DNA of 34,617 nucleotides from NCBI GenBank assembly GCA_038237515.1, contig JBBRYP010000050.1, forward strand, positions 1-34,617, in the 5' to 3' direction. Below are positions 22,889-30,014 of this stretch, in pieces. The stretch comes from JBBQDZ01 sp038237515. GTDB lineage: Bacteria > Actinomycetota > Thermoleophilia > Gaiellales > Gaiellaceae. The translations under genes were made by a program, and so were the position numbers. The notes beneath the pieces are model-generated. The model saw nothing but the letters and a program-made list of their open reading frames with translations, was not told where the DNA came from and made no database searches. Positions within the stretch are counted from its first letter, which is position 1. Each line of letters begins with the position of its first letter.

Positions 22889-23443
22889 TCACGCGAGCTC
22901 GCTCTCGAGCAGGTCGGCCAGGTGGGCCAGCCCGCTTCGCGTCCTCGTCTTGACCGTTCCAAGCGGCACGTTCAGGAACTCAGCGACCTCGCTCTGCGAG
23001 AGGCCGCTCCAGTAGGCGAGCTCGAGCACGGAGCGCTCACGGTCGGGCAGCTGCTCGAGAGCGGCGTGCACCTGCCACGAGACCCAGTCGGCCTCGGCTC
23101 GCTCGGGGGGGCCCGGCTCGGCCGTCGGTTCGTCGGGTGCCTCGGTGACGGGTTCCGGCCGCGCCCGCCCGCGGTCGGCGATCGCGTTGCGGGCGACGGC
23201 ATAGAGCCACGGCGCCCCCGGTCCGCGTTCGGGACGGTAGCTGCGAGCGGCGCGCCAGATGGCCGCGAAGGTCTCCTGCACCGCGTCCTCGGCTCGTCCG
23301 CGGTCGCCCAGCCGTCGCAGGGCGAGGCCGAGGATGGGGCGGGCGTAGCGGCGGTACAGCGTCTCGAAGGCGTCCCGGTCGCCGTTCGCGATGCTCGTGA
23401 GCAGATCTGCGTCGGAAGTCTGGGCGGCGGCCAAGGGTCGCAT
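22889..23443 (-). CDS. ECF RNA polymerase sigma factor
   Basis: 184 aa from ATG 23443, chosen because GGAGG lies 9 nt upstream and the length suits an ECF sigma. ATG codons at 23494 and 23515 would add up to 24 residues. Region 2 is SDADLLTSIANGDRDAFETLYRRYARPILGLALRRLGDRGRAEDAVQETFAAIWRAARSYRP (quoted in part here as DAVQETFAAIWRAA). Region 4 is LPDRERSVLELAYWSGLSQ followed by SEVAEFLNVPLGTVKTRTRS. The linker is Pro/Glu-rich. Its regulon probably includes its own operon, but no matching promoter pair was identified. The divergent superoxide dismutase suggests an oxidative signal, which is inference. Confidence 0.92.
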   Translation of the reverse strand: MRPLAAAQTSDADLLTSIANGDRDAFETLYRRYARPILGLALRRLGDRGRAEDAVQETFAAIWRAARSYRPERGPGAPWLYAVARNAIADRGRARPEPVTEAPDEPTAEPGPPERAEADWVSWQVHAALEQLPDRERSVLELAYWSGLSQSEVAEFLNVPLGTVKTRTRSGLAHLADLLESELA

Positions 23444-23507
23444 CGTCGCACGCCTCCGGTGAAGTGCAGTCGGAAGCTCGAGGGCGTACTCCATCTCTCC
23501 CTCTTCC

Positions 23508-24179
23508 CTACGCATTGCCTCGGGCCTTGGTTTGGAGCAGACAGCCGCCGTCGACGAGGAGCGAGGTACCGGTGACGAAGTCGGCGTGCGCCAGGTAAGC
23601 GACGGCCTCGGCCACGTCGTTGGCGCTGCCGACCCGCCCGAGGAGCGTCTCCGCCGCGCGACGCTCTTCCTGTTCGGGGGCGACGGAGACCGGCCCCGGA
23701 GCGACGCCGCAGACGCGCACCTCCGGTGCGAGCGCCCGGGCGAGCACCCGCGTGAGCATCGCCTGCGCCGCCTTGGCTGCGCAGTGAGCTGCGAAGGACG
23801 GCCACGGCTGGTAGGCAGCGACGTCCTCGACGTTCACGATCACGCCGCGGGACGCACGAAGCGCCGGGGCCGCGGCCTGGCTCACGAAGAAGGTCCCCTT
23901 GGCCGTTGCGCCGAACGCCTCGTCCCAGTCCGCCTCGGTCAGCTCCTCGAGCGGCAGCGGCCGGAAGCCCTCGCCCGCGGCGTTGACGAGGAGCTCGAGA
24001 CCGCCGTGCTCCGCAACGGTGCGGGCGACGAGCGCCCGGGCCTCCTCGACGCGGGCGAGGTCCCCGTCCGCCCGACCGGCTGCCGCCACCTCCCAGCCCT
24101 CGTCGCGCAAGCGCGCGGTGATCGCGGAGCCGACGCGTCCCGTGGCGCCGGTTACGAGTGCCAGCACGCCGCGAGTCAT
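23508..24179 (-). CDS. SDR-family oxidoreductase lacking the catalytic tyrosine
   Basis: 223 aa from ATG 24179. The cofactor motif VTGATGRVGSAI (TGxxxGxG), NAAG at 66-69 and the C-terminal FVTGTSLLVDGGCLL are standard classical SDR features. VIVNVEDVAAYQPWPSF resembles the pteridine-reductase branch, where an Asp replaces the Ser. The YxxxK site reads HCAAK, so His132 stands in place of the catalytic Tyr while Lys136 is kept. It is upstream of and co-oriented with the ECF sigma/anti-sigma genes (64-bp gap) and divergent from superoxide dismutase. Activity is doubtful or altered; a binding or regulatory role is possible. Confidence 0.85.
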   Translation of the reverse strand: MTRGVLALVTGATGRVGSAITARLRDEGWEVAAAGRADGDLARVEEARALVARTVAEHGGLELLVNAAGEGFRPLPLEELTEADWDEAFGATAKGTFFVSQAAAPALRASRGVIVNVEDVAAYQPWPSFAAHCAAKAAQAMLTRVLARALAPEVRVCGVAPGPVSVAPEQEERRAAETLLGRVGSANDVAEAVAYLAHADFVTGTSLLVDGGCLLQTKARGNA

Positions 24180-24236
24180 AGCACGGCCGGGGTTATGCTC
24201 CCCCGGCTCTCGACCCGACGAACGCCGAGGAGGAAC

Positions 24237-24857
24237 ATGGCGACGCTTGCCTTCAACCACGAGCAGATCACGGCGCGCGAGCTGAAGCCCAGGCTGCTGG
24301 AGCTCGACGGCATCTCCCGCGAGACGGTCGAGGCGCACTACAAGCTCTACCAGGGCTACGTCAACAAGCGCAACGAGATCCTCGGCAAGGTCGCCGACGC
24401 CGATGCAGGCGCCGCGAACCAGGTCTACTCGGACGTGCGCTCGCTCAAGGTCGACCTCAGCTTCGCGGTCGGAGGCATCAAGAACCACGAGATCTACTTC
24501 GAGCACCTCGGCGGCGAGGGCGGCGACCCCACAGGGCCATTTTCCGACCTCGTGAAACGGGACTTCGGCTCGGTCGAGGCCTGGCGGGCCGATCTCAAAG
24601 CCACGGGGATGGCCGCGCGGGGCTGGGCGTGGACGGCCTACGACTGGGACGAGGAGCGGCTCTTCAACTATCTCGGCGACGCGCAGAACACCTACCCGAT
24701 CTGGAACGCGACGCCGCTCGTCGCGCTCGATGTCTACGAGCACGCCTACTTCCTCGACTACCAGACCGACCGCTCGTCCTACATCGATGCCTTCCTCGCC
24801 AATCTCGACTGGGCGACGGTGAACGACTGGGTCTCCAAGTACCAGATCACGAAGTAG
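24237..24857 (+). CDS. Fe/Mn superoxide dismutase
   Basis: 206 aa from ATG with GAGGAGG directly upstream. A TATGCT at 24194-24199 is a possible -10 box. It dismutates superoxide to peroxide and oxygen. Likely metal ligands are His34 (VEAHYKLYQGYV), His84 (GGIKNHEIYFEHLGG), Asp165 and His169 (ALDVYEHAYFLDYQ), the last pair with the D-x3-H spacing of E. coli SodA. The usual HHxxHH block is changed to HYKLYQGY, placing it in a divergent subgroup of Fe/Mn SODs. WAWTAYDW and NTYPIWNATPLVALDVYEH are typical. There is no signal peptide, so it is cytoplasmic. Repeat copy A begins on its stop codon. Confidence 0.92.
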   Translation: MATLAFNHEQITARELKPRLLELDGISRETVEAHYKLYQGYVNKRNEILGKVADADAGAANQVYSDVRSLKVDLSFAVGGIKNHEIYFEHLGGEGGDPTGPFSDLVKRDFGSVEAWRADLKATGMAARGWAWTAYDWDEERLFNYLGDAQNTYPIWNATPLVALDVYEHAYFLDYQTDRSSYIDAFLANLDWATVNDWVSKYQITK

Positions 24858-25020
24858 AGGACTGTCCGGAAGGTGACCACGGTGGATGACAGGCGGCACG
24901 TGTCTCGAGGCAAGGACGCAGGGAGCGTAGATATGCGGGCATATCTGCGCGACCGAGGACGCGGCCTCGGGGCGCGTGCCGCCTGTCATGCGCCCTGGTT
25001 CATCCTCCGGACAGTCCTCT
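24856..25020 (+). repeat. Palindromic repeat element, full copy A (165 bp)
   Basis: Perfect 15-bp terminal inverted repeats: AGAGGACTGTCCGGA (24856-24870) and TCCGGACAGTCCTCT (25006-25020). A second nested pair is ATGACAGGCGGCACG (24886-24900) and CGTGCCGCCTGTCAT (24975-24989). The centre is GATATGC-gg-GCATATC (24930-24945). It overlaps the superoxide dismutase stop codon. The same sequence recurs as copy B and as fragment C. It has no coding capacity. It resembles a MITE or REP-like element and would fold into a long hairpin, so it may terminate transcription. Confidence 0.92.
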
Positions 25021-25041
25021 GGCGAGAGGCCTAGGGTTGCC

Positions 25042-25656
25042 GTGACCACGGCGCTCTTCGCCGTCGCCGGCTACCTCGCCGGCAGCATCCCGTTCGGCTA
25101 CTGGCTCGTGCGCGTGACGAAGGGCGTCGACATCCGCTCGGTGGGGAGCGGGAACATCGGCGCCTCGAACGTGTGGCGCACCTTCGGGCGCGGCTATGGC
25201 GTCCCGGTCGTGCTCTTCGACACCGCCAAGGGGTTCGCCCCGGTCCTCGTGGCGACGCTCGTCTCGGGCCATCTGGCCGGCGCGCTCACGGGCGGCGCCG
25301 CGATGCTCGGCCACTGGCGCCCGCTCTTCCTCGGCTTCCAGCGCGGAGGGAAGATGGTCGCGACGTGCGGCGGCGCCTTCCTCGGGCTGGCGCCGATCGT
25401 CGGCGCCCTCGGTGCCGCGGCGTGGCTCGCGACCTTCGTGCTCCTCCGCTACGCGTCGGTCGCCTCGATGGTGGGTGCGGTTTCGCTTCCACTGATCGCG
25501 TGGGCGATCGGTGAGCCGTGGCCCGTGATCGTCTTCGGCGGCATTGCCGCGGGCGGCGTGCTCCTTCTGCACCGGCCGAACATTGCACGCCTCCGGGCGG
25601 GAACCGAGGCGCGGGCGCAGCTCCGGCGGCGGAAGGGCGCGCCGGCCTCGGCGTAG
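25042..25656 (+). CDS. plsY: Glycerol-3-phosphate acyltransferase PlsY
   Basis: 204 aa from GTG 25042, the start that gives the correct family N-terminus (VTTALFAVAGYLAGSIPFGYWLVR). PlsY transfers an acyl group from acyl-phosphate to glycerol-3-phosphate, the first step of phospholipid synthesis, in the membrane. The three conserved blocks are visible: GSIPFGYWLVRVTKGVDIRSVGSGN (block 1, with GSGNIGASN following), FDTAKGFAPVLVA, and GHWRPLFLGFQRGGKMVATCGG. About five to six membrane helices. A TAGGGT lies 4 nt before the start. The gene sits between two direct copies of the palindromic repeat. Confidence 0.94.
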   Translation: MTTALFAVAGYLAGSIPFGYWLVRVTKGVDIRSVGSGNIGASNVWRTFGRGYGVPVVLFDTAKGFAPVLVATLVSGHLAGALTGGAAMLGHWRPLFLGFQRGGKMVATCGGAFLGLAPIVGALGAAAWLATFVLLRYASVASMVGAVSLPLIAWAIGEPWPVIVFGGIAAGGVLLLHRPNIARLRAGTEARAQLRRRKGAPASA

Positions 25657-25672
25657 CCCGCCTACCGCGTCA

Positions 25673-25834
25673 AGGGCCTGTCCGGAAAGTGGCCACGGTG
25701 GATGCAGGCGGCACGCGTCTCGAGCCAAGGACGCAGGGAGCGTCGATATGCAGGCATATCTGCGCGACCGAGGACGCCGCATCGAGGCGCGGGACGCCTG
25801 TCAGGCGCCCTGGTTCACTTTTTGGACAGGCCCT
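25673..25834 (+). repeat. Palindromic repeat element, full copy B (162 bp)
   Basis: Ends are AGGGCCTGTCC (25673-25683) and GGACAGGCCCT (25824-25834). The centre is GATATGC-ag-GCATATC (25745-25760). It has the same orientation as copy A, and the central block GACGCAGGGAGCGT...ATATGC...GCATATCTGCGCGACCGAGGACGC is nearly identical. A 4-bp direct repeat TCAA flanks the core (25670-25673 and 25834-25837), a possible target-site duplication. It fills the gap between convergent plsY and folE2, and its right end touches the folE2 stop. Confidence 0.92.
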
Positions 25835-26808
25835 CAAGGGGAGGCGAGCCACTCGCGCAGCTCGGTGTGACGGCGCGGCTCCCGTCCCGCCTGCAGCTCG
25901 CCGCGCAGCTCGCCGACCGTGCCATACCGCTCGGCGAGGACGTCGTGGTTGTGGATCGTCTCGAGGTTCACCTGGCGCGAGAAGAGGAAGTCCCGGTCGT
26001 CGAGGTCGGGGAAGGCGTCGAGGGATCCCTTGAGAGCGAGGCGCACGGAGTCCTCGACGAAGCGGGGCTGAAGGTGGGCCTGCTCGACGACGAACAGCTC
26101 GTCGGGTCGCTTCAGGAGCTCGTACACCGGCGAGCTCATCGAGCTCTCAACGATCTCGACGAGCTGCTCCGCGTTCAGCGTTCCGTGCGTGCCGACGTAG
26201 AGCGTGCCGCGCCCCCGCTGGTTGTGGGTCGCGAGCGGGACGAGCTCCAGGATGCGCTCCACCTCGCCCACGTCGAAGCCGTCCTCAGCGAGTCGCTGCG
26301 CAGCTCTTCCCCGGACGAGGCCCTGCGCGCACGGGCAGGCATTGAGGCCTGTGGCCTCGATGCCGATCAGGCGCTTGCACCCGCCTTCCGAGGCCGTCGC
26401 GATGCCGAGGATCTTGACCATCTCCTGCGTCCGGAGTCCCGTGACCGGCGTCGTGCGCTCGAGCGGGTACCGGGCGGCGATCTCGACCTCGGCCCGGCCG
26501 GCGCGCTGGCGCTTCACGATCTCGAGCGCTATCCGCTCGGCCAGCTCCTCGACGAGGAACGCCTCGCCGATCACGATCTCGTCGATCGCCTCCTCGAAGA
26601 GCTCGGGGAACCGCGACATGTGGACGCCCTTCTGGGCGGGATCCAGATCGACGGTGCAGGAGAGCTCGGCCGCGATCAGCTTCTCCCGGCCCGCGTGGCG
26701 CAGGCGGATCGCCTTGTCGACGCCCGTGACGCCGGCGCGGGAGAGGCTGAGCCGCACAGCCGGCGTCGAGGCTTGGAGGTCTTCGACCAGAAGCTGCGAA
26801 GGTTTCAC
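25834..26808 (-). CDS. folE2: GTP cyclohydrolase FolE2/MptA (type IB)
   Basis: 324 aa from a GTG. This non-canonical GTP cyclohydrolase family opens GTP to start folate/pterin synthesis and replaces the zinc enzyme FolE. Signature blocks are RAGVTGVDKAIRLRH, LSCTVDLDPAQKGVHMSRFPE, the active-site GIEATGLNACPCAQGLV, PLATHNQRGRGTLYVG, QPRFVEDSVR and VNLETIHNHDVLAERYG. The family includes both FolE2 and the archaeal MptA and the two cannot be separated here. It is divergent from the small kinase-like gene; TAGCGT 9 nt before the start suggests a near-leaderless mRNA. Its stop codon overlaps the end of repeat B. Confidence 0.93.
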   Translation of the reverse strand: MKPSQLLVEDLQASTPAVRLSLSRAGVTGVDKAIRLRHAGREKLIAAELSCTVDLDPAQKGVHMSRFPELFEEAIDEIVIGEAFLVEELAERIALEIVKRQRAGRAEVEIAARYPLERTTPVTGLRTQEMVKILGIATASEGGCKRLIGIEATGLNACPCAQGLVRGRAAQRLAEDGFDVGEVERILELVPLATHNQRGRGTLYVGTHGTLNAEQLVEIVESSMSSPVYELLKRPDELFVVEQAHLQPRFVEDSVRLALKGSLDAFPDLDDRDFLFSRQVNLETIHNHDVLAERYGTVGELRGELQAGREPRRHTELREWLASP

Positions 26809-26817
26809 GACAATGCC

Positions 26818-26823
26818 ACGCTA
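26818..26823 (-). promoter_or_regulatory. TAGCGT -10 box of folE2
   Basis: Minus-strand TAGCGT, 9 nt before the GTG at 26808, without a ribosome binding site. It lies in the 24-nt gap between divergent folE2 and the kinase-like gene. Confidence 0.45.
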
Positions 26824-26832
26824 CCAGCCGTT

Positions 26833-27417
26833 TTGAACGATCCCGACGATTTCCCGAGGCTCGTCTCGCTCGCCTGCCACGACCTGCGGACGCCGCTCGC
26901 GACCGTCTACGGGTTCGCGCGGACGCTGACGAGGATGGACGTGCCGGAGCCGGCGGGGAAGTACCTGGCGATGATGGAGGCCGCGGCCTCCCAGCTCGGG
27001 GAGCTGCTCGACGAGCTGGGCCTGGCTGCACGCATCGAGGACGGGCGGTACGACCCGACGCTACAGGAGGTCGACGTCGCGGATCTCGCAGCCCACGCGG
27101 CTGCCGAGCTCGGCGACGATCGGGTCGAGGTCGCCGGGGGCGGCGGAACGGTGCGGGTCGATTCCGTCGCCACCAAGCGTGCGGTGTCGGCACTCGCGCA
27201 GTCGGCGCTCCGCCACGGCGGACTCGAGCGGGTTCTTGTCAACGCCGAAGGGGCCGATGTCGAGATCTCGCCGGTCACCCACTCGGCCGCGCCCGTCGTG
27301 CTTGGTCGGGATCTGCGCGATCTGGGGGCCGCGGTGGCCGTAAGGCTCGTCCGGTCGCTCGGGGGATCCGTCGAGCTCGACGGCGAGACGTTGCGCGTGC
27401 GGCTCCCGTCTGCTTGA
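26833..27417 (+). CDS. Truncated histidine-kinase-like protein without ATP-binding motifs
   Basis: 194 aa from a TTG. The N-terminus is a HisKA dimerisation domain with an intact H-box, LVSLACHDLRTPLATVYGFARTL (His16). It is followed by the second helix ending in LLDELGLAARIEDGRYDP. The C-terminal half has the outline of a HATPase domain (SVATKRAVSALAQSALRHGG, then RDLRDLGAAVAVRLVRSLGGSVELDGETLRVRLP). It lacks the N-box asparagine and any DxGxG or GxGxG box. There is no sensor domain or membrane helix. It could be a phosphotransfer or scaffold protein in a phosphorelay. No response regulator is adjacent. Confidence 0.75.
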   Translation: MNDPDDFPRLVSLACHDLRTPLATVYGFARTLTRMDVPEPAGKYLAMMEAAASQLGELLDELGLAARIEDGRYDPTLQEVDVADLAAHAAAELGDDRVEVAGGGGTVRVDSVATKRAVSALAQSALRHGGLERVLVNAEGADVEISPVTHSAAPVVLGRDLRDLGAAVAVRLVRSLGGSVELDGETLRVRLPSA

Positions 27418-27459
27418 ACGAGCGGTTGGGCGGGTCGCGGGCCGTCGGGGTGTCAGGGC

Positions 27460-28287
27460 CTAGAGCAGGAGACGGGAAAGCCGCCGGTCCTTGAGCACGC
27501 GCCCGCCCGTCTGGCAGCGCGGGCAGTAGTACACCGTGTGCTCGTCGTAGTCGACACGGGCGATCGGCTCGCCGCAGACATGGCACGGCTCGCCGAGCCT
27601 TCCGTGGACGCGATAGACGCGCTTGTCCGCCCCGCCGCGCTCGCGCAGCTCGAGGCCGCGGCCGAGCTCCTCCTCGATCGCTCCCGCGAGTCGTCCGACC
27701 TCCTCGTTGTCGAGCTGCCCGGAGAGCGCAAACGGCGAGAGCCGCGCGTGGTGGAGGATCTCGTTCGCCCAGGCACGGCCGATGCCCGCGAGCGCTCGCT
27801 GGTCGCGCAAAAGCGAGTGGAGACGGCGCGAATCCGCGGCCAGGATCCCCGCCAGCTCCTCGGGCCGGAGCCCGAGGGCCTCAGGCCCCAGGTGCGCGAG
27901 CTCGGCATCGGCCTGTGCGGGCGTCAGGAGCCAGACGCCTGCGCGTTTCTTCGCCCCTGCCTCCGTCAGCACGAGCTCGGCGCCTCCCTCGAAGCGGAGG
28001 CGGAAGGCCGGCGCCTTGGGGCCCTCCTTCCCGGCCGGTAGGTAGCGGATGCGCCCGGCGCTCATCAGATGAACGAGCACAACGAGCTCTCCGTCCTCGG
28101 TCGGGAACAGCAGGCGCTTGCCGCGCCGGCGCGCTCCGGCGAGGCGCCGACCGTCGAGCGTCGAGAGCGGCGGGTCGACCGTCTTCAACGTGGCCACGTG
28201 TGCCGGCCCCGCCTTCGAGATCGGGAACGCCTGCACGGGCTCGTCGAGCGCGCGCCGCCAGGCTTCCATCTCCGGTAGCTCGGGCAC
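27460..28287 (-). CDS. Fpg/Nei-family DNA glycosylase
   Basis: 275 aa from a GTG at 28287, required because the mature protein must begin PELPEME. Pro2 is the Schiff-base nucleophile and Glu3 the acid. Lys57 in RRRGKRLLFP matches the conserved Fpg lysine. The helix-two-turn-helix contains GIGRAWANEILHHARLSP. The C-terminal zinc finger is CHVCGEPIARVDYDEHTVYYCPRC (C-x2-C-x16-C-x2-C), followed by QTGGRVLKDRR. These enzymes remove oxidised bases such as 8-oxoguanine. Whether it is MutM or Nei in specificity cannot be read. It is divergent from the asparaginase gene with only 15 nt between starts. Confidence 0.93.
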   Translation of the reverse strand: MPELPEMEAWRRALDEPVQAFPISKAGPAHVATLKTVDPPLSTLDGRRLAGARRRGKRLLFPTEDGELVVLVHLMSAGRIRYLPAGKEGPKAPAFRLRFEGGAELVLTEAGAKKRAGVWLLTPAQADAELAHLGPEALGLRPEELAGILAADSRRLHSLLRDQRALAGIGRAWANEILHHARLSPFALSGQLDNEEVGRLAGAIEEELGRGLELRERGGADKRVYRVHGRLGEPCHVCGEPIARVDYDEHTVYYCPRCQTGGRVLKDRRLSRLLL

Positions 28288-28293
28288 TACGCT
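28288..28293 (+). promoter_or_regulatory. TACGCT -10 box of the asparaginase operon
   Basis: TACGCT lies 9 nt before the ATG at 28303 in the 15-nt gap between divergent genes. No ribosome binding site is present. Confidence 0.4.
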
Positions 28294-28302
28294 GCCGTCT
28301 TC

Positions 28303-29187
28303 ATGGACGCCATCAGCGTAACCGTCCGCCGCGGCGAGGTCGTCGAGGCGGTTCACAGCGTCCACGCCGTGGCCGTCGACGGCGGCGCGGTCGTTGCCGA
28401 GGCCGGCGACCCGACCCAGCGCTGCTTCTACCGCTCCTCTGCAAAGCCGATCCAGGCGCTCGAGCTCGTTCGGGCCTGCCCGGATCTTGGGGACGGCGAC
28501 CTCGCGATCGCGTCCGCGTCGCATCAGGCCGAGCCCGCGCAGCTCGAGGCGGTGAAGGCGCTGCTCGACCGCGCCGGAGCGCTCGTCTCGCAGCTCGAGT
28601 GCGGGGCGCAGGAGGGGCGCCCGCCTGAGCCGCTCGCTCACAACTGCTCCGGCAAGCACGCGGGCATGCTGGCCGTCTGCCAGGCGCGTGGCTGGCCGCT
28701 CGAGGGCTACCGCCTCGCCGGCCACCCGCTCCAGCGCCGGCTCCTGGAGGACGTCGCCGTGACCGCTGAGGTCGCCGCCGACGAGATACCGACCGCGATC
28801 GACGGCTGTGCCGTCCCGACCTTCGCGCTGCCGCTCGAGCGGATGGCATTCGCCTTCTCGCGCTTCGAGTCCACCGAGGGGGGGCGGCGTGTAGCTGCGG
28901 CCATGCGCGCCCGGCCGGATCTCGTCGGCGGCGCGGAAGCGACCGACACGCTTCTGATGCAGGCGCTCCCCGGATGGTTCGCGAAGCGCGGTGCGGAAGG
29001 GCTCTTCTGCGCCGCCTCCCGGGAGGGCCTTGGCATCGCGCTGAAGGTTGAGGACGGCAACAGCCGCGCGCTGCGCCCGGCGCTCGGGGGATTCCTCGAG
29101 ACCCTCGGGCACACGGTCGAGGGCTTCGCCATGGTCGCTTGCCACAACAGCCGCGGCGAGATCGTCGGCGAGATAGCGTCCTCCTAG
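28303..29187 (+). CDS. L-asparaginase (AnsA/Rhizobium etli type II family)
   Basis: 294 aa from ATG. It hydrolyses asparagine to aspartate and ammonia. The R. etli-type family signatures are present: CFYRSSAKPIQALEL (Ser45, Ser46 and Lys48 form the SSxK site), ASASHQAEPAQLEAV, HNCSGKHAGMLAVCQARGW and AIDGCAVPTFALPLERMA, followed by AMRARPDLVGG. It is unrelated to the E. coli AnsB fold. It is the first gene of a run of six same-strand genes, five of which join by overlaps, including a D-aminopeptidase and a glutamine-amidotransferase-type hydrolase. This suggests amide or peptide breakdown. Confidence 0.93.
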   Translation: MDAISVTVRRGEVVEAVHSVHAVAVDGGAVVAEAGDPTQRCFYRSSAKPIQALELVRACPDLGDGDLAIASASHQAEPAQLEAVKALLDRAGALVSQLECGAQEGRPPEPLAHNCSGKHAGMLAVCQARGWPLEGYRLAGHPLQRRLLEDVAVTAEVAADEIPTAIDGCAVPTFALPLERMAFAFSRFESTEGGRRVAAAMRARPDLVGGAEATDTLLMQALPGWFAKRGAEGLFCAASREGLGIALKVEDGNSRALRPALGGFLETLGHTVEGFAMVACHNSRGEIVGEIASS

Positions 29188-29201
29188 GGGAGCCGGATCG
29201 G

Positions 29202-30014
29202 ATGCGCGTTCACGTCATCTCGGATCTCGAAGGCGTCAGCGGGATCGTCCGCGGCGAGCAGACGGCGGGCGGCAGCCCGATGTACGAGGAGAGCCGCAGG
29301 CTCTACACCGAGGAGATCAACGCCGCGGTCCGAGGCGCGAAGGCCGCCGGGGCGACCGAGATCGTGGTCGTGGACTGTCACGGCGCCGGCAAGGGCTGGG
29401 ACTTCAACTCGCTCGTCCCCGACCTGCTCGACCCGGCCTGCGAGTATGTCGTGCAAACCCGATGGACCGAGTACACGGGCTTTCTCGAGGGCGGCTGCGA
29501 CGCAGCGCTTTTCGTCGGCATGCACGCTCGGGCGGGCTCCGAGCGCGGCGTCCTCGCCCATACAGTCTCGGGCCAGTCCTGGTGGCGGCTGCGCTTCAAC
29601 GGCGTCGAGGTCGGGGAGACGGGGATCAACGCGGCGCTCTGCGGCACCTGGGGCTGTCCGGTTCTCCTGGTGACGGGTGACGACGCCGCCTGCGAGGAGG
29701 CGTGCGACCTGCTCGGCGCGGGTCTCGCGACCGTCCAGGTGAAGCAGGGGCTCGGCCGCTTCAGCGCGCGCAACATCGCACCGCTGAGAGCGCGCGAGCT
29801 GATCGAGGCGGGAGCGCGCGTCGCGCTGCGCGACCTCCGTGCCGTCGCGCCGTACGACCCGGGTCACCCGTGCGAGATCGCCGTCGACTTCAACGCGAGC
29901 GGCGTCCTGCAGCGCTACGAGGGGCGCCCGGGAGTGGAGCTGACGGGTCCGCGGCAGCTCGTCTCGCGCGCGGACGACTGGTGGAGCGCTTGGCGGCAGT
30001 TCTTCTTCGCCTAG
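29202..30014 (+). CDS. M55 family D-aminopeptidase (DppA-like)
   Basis: 270 aa from ATG with AGGGGAG about 9 nt upstream. DppA-type enzymes are self-compartmentalising zinc peptidases that cleave N-terminal D-amino acids, for example from peptidoglycan-derived D-Ala peptides. The ligand set matches B. subtilis DppA: Asp8 and Glu10 (ISDLEGVSG), His60 (VVDCHGAGKG), His108 (VGMHARAG) and Glu139 (EVGETGINA), with His120 in VLAHTVSGQS as the likely catalytic residue. Length is normal and there is no signal peptide, so it is cytosolic. The 3' end overlaps the kelch gene by 34 nt. Confidence 0.93.
   Translation: MRVHVISDLEGVSGIVRGEQTAGGSPMYEESRRLYTEEINAAVRGAKAAGATEIVVVDCHGAGKGWDFNSLVPDLLDPACEYVVQTRWTEYTGFLEGGCDAALFVGMHARAGSERGVLAHTVSGQSWWRLRFNGVEVGETGINAALCGTWGCPVLLVTGDDAACEEACDLLGAGLATVQVKQGLGRFSARNIAPLRARELIEAGARVALRDLRAVAPYDPGHPCEIAVDFNASGVLQRYEGRPGVELTGPRQLVSRADDWWSAWRQFFFA

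Noticed and set aside
22868..23575. 235-codon plus-strand frame over the sigma/anti-sigma genes
   Set aside because: It is antisense to the clear ECF sigma factor regions 2 and 4 and has no recognisable domain.
24856..25834. CRISPR array or composite transposon around plsY
   Set aside because: There are only two long palindromic repeats with a normal housekeeping gene between, no spacers, no cas genes and no transposase.
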